Assembly (NCBI GenBank): GCA_024543015.1
Contig: JAMXCY010000003.1
Location: forward strand, 1 to 18,253
DNA: 18,253 nucleotides
Direction of reading: 5' to 3'
DNA from: Candidatus Omnitrophota bacterium
Lineage (GTDB): Bacteria > Omnitrophota > Gorgyraeia > JAFGHF01
How positions within the stretch are numbered: position 1 is the stretch's first letter; every line of letters starts with the position of its first letter. The notes beneath the pieces are model-generated. The model did no database searches and was not told the DNA's origin. It was given only the letters and a program-made list of their open reading frames with translations. Made by a program: the position numbers and the translations under genes. Of this stretch, positions 13,707 through 18,253 are shown one piece after another.

Positions 13707-16130
13707 GTGAAGTACGGACATTTTGCGAGTGATGGTTTAGAGTATGTAGTAACCACGCCGAAGACGCCTCGGCCCTGGATTAATTATTTAACTAACGAAA
13801 AATACTGCGCAATTATTTCGCAGACTGCCGGCGGCTACAGTTTCTACAAGGACTGCCGCTCAGACAGGATTACGCGTTGGCTCCCGGAGAGTTGGCACTT
13901 CGACCGCCCGGGACGCTACGTTTTCTTCAGAGATGTTTCCACAGGTGATTGCTGGAGCCCGACTTACCAACCTATGCGCAAACGTTTAAGCGGTTTCGAA
14001 TGTCGGCACGGTTTGGGATATACCAAGATTAAATCCCAATATAAAGGAGTTGAGGTAGAAGTTACCTATTTTGTTCCGCGTAAGGATAGCTGTGAAGTCT
14101 GGCTGGTAAAGGTTACCAACAAGAACAAAAAAACAAAAACGTGTGAGGTCTTTCCTTATATAGAATGGCTCTTGGGTGATTATCATCTGGAGTTACGTTA
14201 CCGCAATATTATGAATTTATATAATCGCGTCTGGTTTGACAAACAGAGCAAACTTATTCTGGCCAGAAAAACCGCCGCCTGGGGCGACTTTAATATCAAG
14301 CCTTTTACAGATCTGGCTTTCTTTGGCTGTTCCCTTGCAGTGACAGGTTATGCCACGCGCAAAGACGCCTTCTTAGGTAAATTCAATACCGAAGAAGACC
14401 CGCAAGCGGTAATAGGCGGTCATTTTAAAAATATAGATTTTTGTTCCGGCGAAGACGGCATTGGTTGCCTGCGTCATAGATTGACTATTAGTCCGGGCAA
14501 AACTGTTCAGTTTAGCGTGATTATGGGTCAGGAGGAGTCTTTAGCCGGCGCAAAACAGCTGGTAAAAAAATACCGCAAGATTGCCAAGGTAAAAAAAGAA
14601 TTAGAAGAGGTGCAAAAACTCTGGAGGGGCCGGATCCTGGATAATATTACAGTCCAAACACCGGATAAAGAGTTTAACCTGATCATGAATGTCTGGGTGA
14701 AGTATCAACTCTATATCTGTAACTTCTGGTCGCGCTCACCTTCTTTTTATCATGAAGGTTCAGGCGGCCGCGGTTATCGCGATTGTTGCCAGGACAGTGA
14801 GGCTATTGTCTCCATCGCCCCGGAGTTAACCCGCAAAAGAATTTTAACCTTGGCTACTTTAATCCGTAAAGACGGCACCAGCGCCCCCGGATTTAGCGGA
14901 GAAGGAAAACCTCAAGGGCACCGGCCGAATAAAGACCATCAGATTTGGCTGAGCACCACAGTAGGTTCTTATATTAAAGAAACCGGTGACAAAAAGATAT
15001 TATTGAAGAAGTTGCCCTATCTTAAGGACGGCTGGATTGGCGGGTGGGAAATAGATGAGCGGTTTAAAGGCCCATCCCGGTTCCAGGGAAGCGCAACACT
15101 GTTTGAACACTTAGAGCGCAATTTAAACTTTTGCTTCGGCGACGTGGGAAAGCGTGGTTTTCCTTTAATCGGCCACGCCGATTGGAACGACGCTATTGAT
15201 GCGGCGGGAATAAAATTAAAAGGCGAAAGTGTCTGGTTGGCCCAGGCCCTGGTCCGTTCTTTAAAAGAATTAGCTGAACTCGCTCTTTTAATTGGTAAGA
15301 ATAAAAAGGCAGATGAGTTTTTAGATAAGGCAAAGGTGATGACTAAGCGGATCAACAAATACGGCTGGGACGGCGCCTGGTACAGGCGAGGCTTTACTGA
15401 TGACGGTTCAGTCTATGGCTCAAGTAAAAATAGTGAAGGTAAGATTTACTTAAACAGCCAATCCTGGGCTATACTTTCCGGTGTAGCGCAAGGTGAGCGG
15501 CTGAAGAAAGTCTTGCGTTCAGTGAACAAATATTTAGACGGGCCGCATAGCCTGGCTTTGTTTTACCCGGCCTATTCTAAGTTCAATCGTAAGCTTGGCA
15601 GAATTAGTATGTTTGCCGAAGGCACCAAAGAAAATGCGTCTGTCTTTTGCCATGCCGCTACCTTTATGGCCGTAGCTTTTTGTCTGGCCGGAGAGGGAGA
15701 GCGGGCCTATCAGGCGATGAAGAAGATTATGCCTTCAGCCCAAGCTGATTATGATTTGTATAAAACCGAGCCTTATGCTTATGCCGAATACTTAGTGGGA
15801 CCGGAGCATCCTTATCTTTACGGCGAAGGCGCCTTCACCTGGATTACCGGCACCGCCGGCTGGAATTTTATGAGCGGCACTGAGTATATCTTAGGTGTTC
15901 GGCGGGAATTTAACGGATTGCGTATTGATCCTTGTATTCCTAAAAACTGGCATGGCTTTAAAGTCAAACGATCCTTTAGAGGAAGCGTTTATGAAATAGA
16001 AGTACAAAATCCTCATCGTGTATGTCGGGGGGTGAAGAAAGTCTCAGTAGACCACGGGCCGATAAAAGGAAACCTGATACCTGTCTTTTCCGACGGAAAG
16101 ACGCACAAGATTAAGGTGGTAATGGGATGA
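13707..16130 (+). CDS. GH94 family glycoside phosphorylase, cellobiose phosphorylase-like
   Basis: At 807 residues it matches the length of cellobiose phosphorylases (about 800-820). GH94 enzymes use phosphate to cleave beta-linked disaccharides to an alpha-sugar 1-phosphate plus a sugar. The N-terminal beta-sandwich (about 1-280) has MKYGHF, TPRPWINYL, AGGYSFYKD, DRPGRYVFFRD and ECRHGLGYTKI, as in cellobiose phosphorylases. The alpha6/alpha6 catalytic barrel has GYRDCCQD (356-363), HADWND (D492-D495, holding the family's general-acid Asp), FCHAATFMAVAF, EPYAYAEYLVGP and TWITGTAGW. No signal peptide is present, so it acts in the cytoplasm on sugar brought in by the ABC importer. The GTG start abuts the TPR gene's stop, with AAGGAGGAAG just upstream. 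Chitobiose, laminaribiose or other GH94 specificities cannot be excluded. Confidence 0.92.
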   Translation: MKYGHFASDGLEYVVTTPKTPRPWINYLTNEKYCAIISQTAGGYSFYKDCRSDRITRWLPESWHFDRPGRYVFFRDVSTGDCWSPTYQPMRKRLSGFECRHGLGYTKIKSQYKGVEVEVTYFVPRKDSCEVWLVKVTNKNKKTKTCEVFPYIEWLLGDYHLELRYRNIMNLYNRVWFDKQSKLILARKTAAWGDFNIKPFTDLAFFGCSLAVTGYATRKDAFLGKFNTEEDPQAVIGGHFKNIDFCSGEDGIGCLRHRLTISPGKTVQFSVIMGQEESLAGAKQLVKKYRKIAKVKKELEEVQKLWRGRILDNITVQTPDKEFNLIMNVWVKYQLYICNFWSRSPSFYHEGSGGRGYRDCCQDSEAIVSIAPELTRKRILTLATLIRKDGTSAPGFSGEGKPQGHRPNKDHQIWLSTTVGSYIKETGDKKILLKKLPYLKDGWIGGWEIDERFKGPSRFQGSATLFEHLERNLNFCFGDVGKRGFPLIGHADWNDAIDAAGIKLKGESVWLAQALVRSLKELAELALLIGKNKKADEFLDKAKVMTKRINKYGWDGAWYRRGFTDDGSVYGSSKNSEGKIYLNSQSWAILSGVAQGERLKKVLRSVNKYLDGPHSLALFYPAYSKFNRKLGRISMFAEGTKENASVFCHAATFMAVAFCLAGEGERAYQAMKKIMPSAQADYDLYKTEPYAYAEYLVGPEHPYLYGEGAFTWITGTAGWNFMSGTEYILGVRREFNGLRIDPCIPKNWHGFKVKRSFRGSVYEIEVQNPHRVCRGVKKVSVDHGPIKGNLIPVFSDGKTHKIKVVMG

Positions 16131-16150
16131 ACCAAGGGGCCTTAGGGTTA

Positions 16151-16175
16151 GACCTCTAATAAAAAAGAGGGGGTC
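16151..16175 (+). other. Possible hairpin masking the regulator's ribosome site
   Basis: GACCTCT (16151-16157) can pair with AGAGG and GGTC (16166-16175) with bulged Gs. The right arm contains AGAGGGGG, the Shine-Dalgarno site for the ATG at 16179. Formation of the hairpin would lower translation of the regulator relative to the enzymes upstream. The pairing is imperfect and this is a weak call. Confidence 0.25.
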
Positions 16176-16178
16176 GCA

Positions 16179-17642
16179 ATGAAGGAGGCAAACACTAAAG
16201 AGATGGAAAAAAGACAGTTTCCGCGTTTAGAAAAAACCTTACCGGTAAAATTTAATCTGCCCGATATTCCTGAAGGGTCCGGCGTTTTTGAGGCCTTAAG
16301 CAGAAACATAGGCGCAGGAGGGGTGTTTATTGAAACTGACCTTGTGCATGATGAAGGGTTTGCCCTGGATAAAGAGAAATTATTGAATTTAGAAATAGAG
16401 CTTTTAGGCCAGGCCAAGAGAATAAAACCTCGGGCCAAGATTGCCTGGATTAGTAAAAAGTCGCGCACCCCCCGCAAGACCAGAAGCGGTATTGGCGTGA
16501 AGTTTATTCAGATTACCGCCGAGGAAAAAAGAGCGATTTCAGTGTTTATTTCTCAGGAGATGCTTCAGCAGGCCGGGGTAATCGAAAAAGCTATTCCGGC
16601 CATCTCCCGCGAGCACCGCTTAAGCGACAGAAATCGCCGCAACCTGCAAATATTAGATATCATCCGTAAAAATAGATTAATCTCCCGCGCTGAGATTTCC
16701 AAGGATACCGATATAAACATAGTTACGGTTTCTAATTACATTGACACCTATCTTAAGAAAGGCCTGGTTTTTGAACGGGGGCTGGATATCTCCTCAGGCG
16801 GTCGCAGGCCGGAACTGATTGAGATCAATCCTCAGTATGGATATGTGCTCGGTGTAGATTGCGGCTCCTTAAATAAAATGCAGACTACAATGCAGGCAGT
16901 GGTAACCGATTTTACCGCCCGCATCTTAAGCAATGTGCGGAAGAAAAGAGAGAGTGAGGAAAATGAAGATTCAGTTGAGGTCTTAAAAGATTTAATTGAT
17001 CAGGCCTTAGCCAGCAGCCATGTGCAAGTAGAGAAGATTAGAGGAATTGGTTTGGGTATCCCCGGGATAATGGATAAATTCGGCGGCACTGTGCGCAATC
17101 CCGAAAGTGGAACTGCCTTTGCCAATTATGTCACTATCAAGAAAGGGCTGGAGGAAGAATTTAAGCTGCCCGTATTTATTGAAAACAGCGCCTCCTGCGC
17201 TTTAGTGGCTGAGAAGTGGACAGGCCTAAGTTTAGAGGTAAAATCCGCCGACAACATTATCTATATTTTCTCTGAACACCAAAGTGCGATAATGCTCAAA
17301 GGGGAACTCTATACCGGCTCCAGTAAAAGCGCCGGACAATTAAACTTAGCCCAAGATTTAGAAAAAGAACAAAAATATAGCGGTCCGGTTGCCTCAGGCA
17401 CAAGATTAGGCGCTAAGATTGCCGGACTGATTAATCTGTTGAATCCGCAGGTAATAATAGTCGGGGCAAATTTTAGCCGGTTGGGGGATGTATTTTTGGA
17501 TACACTGCGCCATAGCGCAGCTGGTCTAGCCCACCGAGAGGCCTTACAGCAGGTGCGCATAATTGCGGCTACCTTGGCAGAAGAGGCCGTAGCCTTAGGT
17601 TCTGCCTCTTTAGTCATTGAAGCTGCCTTTGCCAACATTTAG
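16179..17642 (+). CDS. PilZ-HTH-ROK fusion regulator
   Basis: The 487-residue protein joins three parts. Residues 8-128 form a PilZ domain, with RxxxR at R12-Q-F-P-R16 and the second motif as N43-I-G45-A-G-G48 (Gly in place of the usual Ser). Residues 150-212 form the winged HTH of ROK repressors (ILDIIRKNRLISRAEIS, VTVSNYIDTYLKKGLV, then SSGGRRPELIEIN). Residues about 220-487 form a ROK sugar-kinase-like domain (GVDCGS at 225-230, GIGLGIPGIMD, NPQVIIVGAN). The ROK part looks non-catalytic: the ENDA motif reads E335-N-S337-A, and the zinc motif with its His and Cys residues is absent. It should be a cytoplasmic DNA-binding repressor sensing a sugar through ROK and c-di-GMP through PilZ. As last gene of the run it probably regulates the operon, possibly at the inverted repeat 5183-5207. 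Domain calls are firm; ligands and target are inferred. Confidence 0.88.
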   Translation: MKEANTKEMEKRQFPRLEKTLPVKFNLPDIPEGSGVFEALSRNIGAGGVFIETDLVHDEGFALDKEKLLNLEIELLGQAKRIKPRAKIAWISKKSRTPRKTRSGIGVKFIQITAEEKRAISVFISQEMLQQAGVIEKAIPAISREHRLSDRNRRNLQILDIIRKNRLISRAEISKDTDINIVTVSNYIDTYLKKGLVFERGLDISSGGRRPELIEINPQYGYVLGVDCGSLNKMQTTMQAVVTDFTARILSNVRKKRESEENEDSVEVLKDLIDQALASSHVQVEKIRGIGLGIPGIMDKFGGTVRNPESGTAFANYVTIKKGLEEEFKLPVFIENSASCALVAEKWTGLSLEVKSADNIIYIFSEHQSAIMLKGELYTGSSKSAGQLNLAQDLEKEQKYSGPVASGTRLGAKIAGLINLLNPQVIIVGANFSRLGDVFLDTLRHSAAGLAHREALQQVRIIAATLAEEAVALGSASLVIEAAFANI

Positions 17643-17645
17643 TTG

Positions 17646-17676
17646 TTGCAATTATTTTGCAATTTTGTTATATAAT
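17646..17676 (+). promoter_or_regulatory. Control region with two TTGCAA boxes and a TATAAT
   Basis: TTGCAATT occurs at 17646-17653 and again at 17657-17664, 11 bp apart. The first TTGCAA can serve as a -35 for TATATA at 17669-17674 (17-bp spacing) or TATAAT at 17671-17676 (19-bp spacing). As RNA, the two self-complementary TTGCAA boxes form a 6-bp stem followed by TTTTGTT, so the same bases could be a weak terminator for the operon. The leader to the next ATG is about 55 bases. Confidence 0.45.
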
Positions 17677-17735
17677 ATATACAATAGGAATAGAATAGTT
17701 ACTAAAAGCGTAAAGAGAAGCCAAAGGAGAGGGGA

Positions 17736-18253
17736 ATGAAAACAAAGATTCTTTTAATTTCCTTAGGAATAATTTCTCTACTTGCTGTGGGATTAGCTGC
17801 CTGGATTTATTTATCTGCCCAAACAGAGGTTGCCCGATACGCTAAAGAACAAACCGAGTTAGAAAAACAAGGCGACTACCTTCAGGAAAAATTAGATGCC
17901 CTTGAGAAAGAATCCCGCCACTGGCAAAGCAAATCCGAGGAAATAACCTCAGCCCTAAACAGACTGGGCAAAGAATATACCCTGCTGCAAACCCAGTACG
18001 ATTCCCTGCTTAAAAAAAAGGACTCATTGGCCAAAGAAAGTGAAAGCTTAAAAACTCAAGTAGAGAGGTTGGGTAAGGTTTATTCAAAGCAAAAAGAGAG
18101 GGTCAAAATAAGCGCTACGGATCAGTTCTTAAGCTCTCTTTTGGAAGAAAAGGCTACTCAGGAAGTAAAGATAGACGACTTAAAAGCAAGAATCTCTGCT
18201 CAAGAAGCGCACCTGGAAGATTTACAGAGGCAGATGCTCCCTTCCCTGGAGAA
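17736..18253 (+). CDS. Membrane-anchored coiled-coil protein, 3' partial
   Basis: An ATG at 17736 behind AAAGGAGAGGGG opens a frame that runs to the right edge without a stop (172 codons plus two bases). Residues 4-27 form a transmembrane signal anchor (ILLISLGIISLLAVGLAAWI and on). From about 30 onward the chain is Lys/Glu/Gln/Leu-rich with heptad spacing typical of a long coiled coil (for example ELEKQGDYLQEKLDALEKES), probably on the outer side of the inner membrane. No family is recognised. It has its own control region, so it may not belong to the sugar operon. Confidence 0.8.
   Translation, partial: MKTKILLISLGIISLLAVGLAAWIYLSAQTEVARYAKEQTELEKQGDYLQEKLDALEKESRHWQSKSEEITSALNRLGKEYTLLQTQYDSLLKKKDSLAKESESLKTQVERLGKVYSKQKERVKISATDQFLSSLLEEKATQEVKIDDLKARISAQEAHLEDLQRQMLPSLE

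Noticed and set aside
17652..17670. NagC/Mlc-type operator (TTATTTTGC...)
   Set aside because: Only the left half resembles the known box; the right half is not its inverted copy.
1..18253. CRISPR arrays, tRNA or rRNA genes, transposase genes
   Set aside because: No regularly spaced repeats, cloverleaf-like sequences, rRNA signatures or transposase motifs were seen on either strand by eye.

Overview
The window carries one carbohydrate-use locus, with every gene on the + strand. Base composition is moderate. Junctions are tight, with stop-start abutments TAG|ATG and TAA|GTG. GTG and TTG starts are common, Shine-Dalgarno sites are strong, PilZ domains are abundant, and one very long multidomain protein is present. 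Together these suggest an uncultured Gram-negative-type bacterium of the Omnitrophota/Elusimicrobiota kind. That placement is an impression and not a phylogenetic result.

Layout. (i) 1-4295: the end of a very long protein with a GH130 (mannoside phosphorylase-type) domain, a long helical middle and a tail of helix-turn-helix-like segments. It is open at the left edge. (ii) 4256-4373: two palindromic elements resembling REP repeats. (iii) 4457-5151: two small single-domain PilZ proteins with intact c-di-GMP-binding motifs. (iv) 5169-5207: a strong sigma70-type promoter whose -10 box lies at the centre of an inverted repeat. (v) 5247-17642: an operon-like run. It encodes a sugar-binding lipoprotein and two CUT1 permeases, a secreted clan GH-A glycosidase-like protein, a membrane-anchored protein with two tandem carbohydrate-binding-like repeats, a second anchored clan GH-A protein, a small periplasmic TPR protein, a cytosolic GH94 (cellobiose phosphorylase-like) enzyme and a regulator. 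(vi) 17643-17735: a control region with two TTGCAA boxes and a TATAAT. (vii) 17736 to the right edge: an anchored coiled-coil protein, cut off by the window.

How the parts may work together (inference). Proteins outside the cytoplasmic membrane bind and trim a glucan- or mannan-like glycan. The ABC importer takes up the oligosaccharides; its ATPase is not in the window. GH94, and possibly GH130, cleave them with phosphate inside the cell, yielding sugar phosphates without spending ATP.

The most unusual gene is the last of the run (16179-17642). It has a PilZ domain, then the winged HTH of a ROK-family repressor, then a ROK sugar-binding fold that has lost its kinase aspartate and zinc cysteines. 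With two free PilZ proteins at the other end, the locus looks like a glycan uptake and phosphorolysis system whose expression may respond to both a sugar and c-di-GMP.
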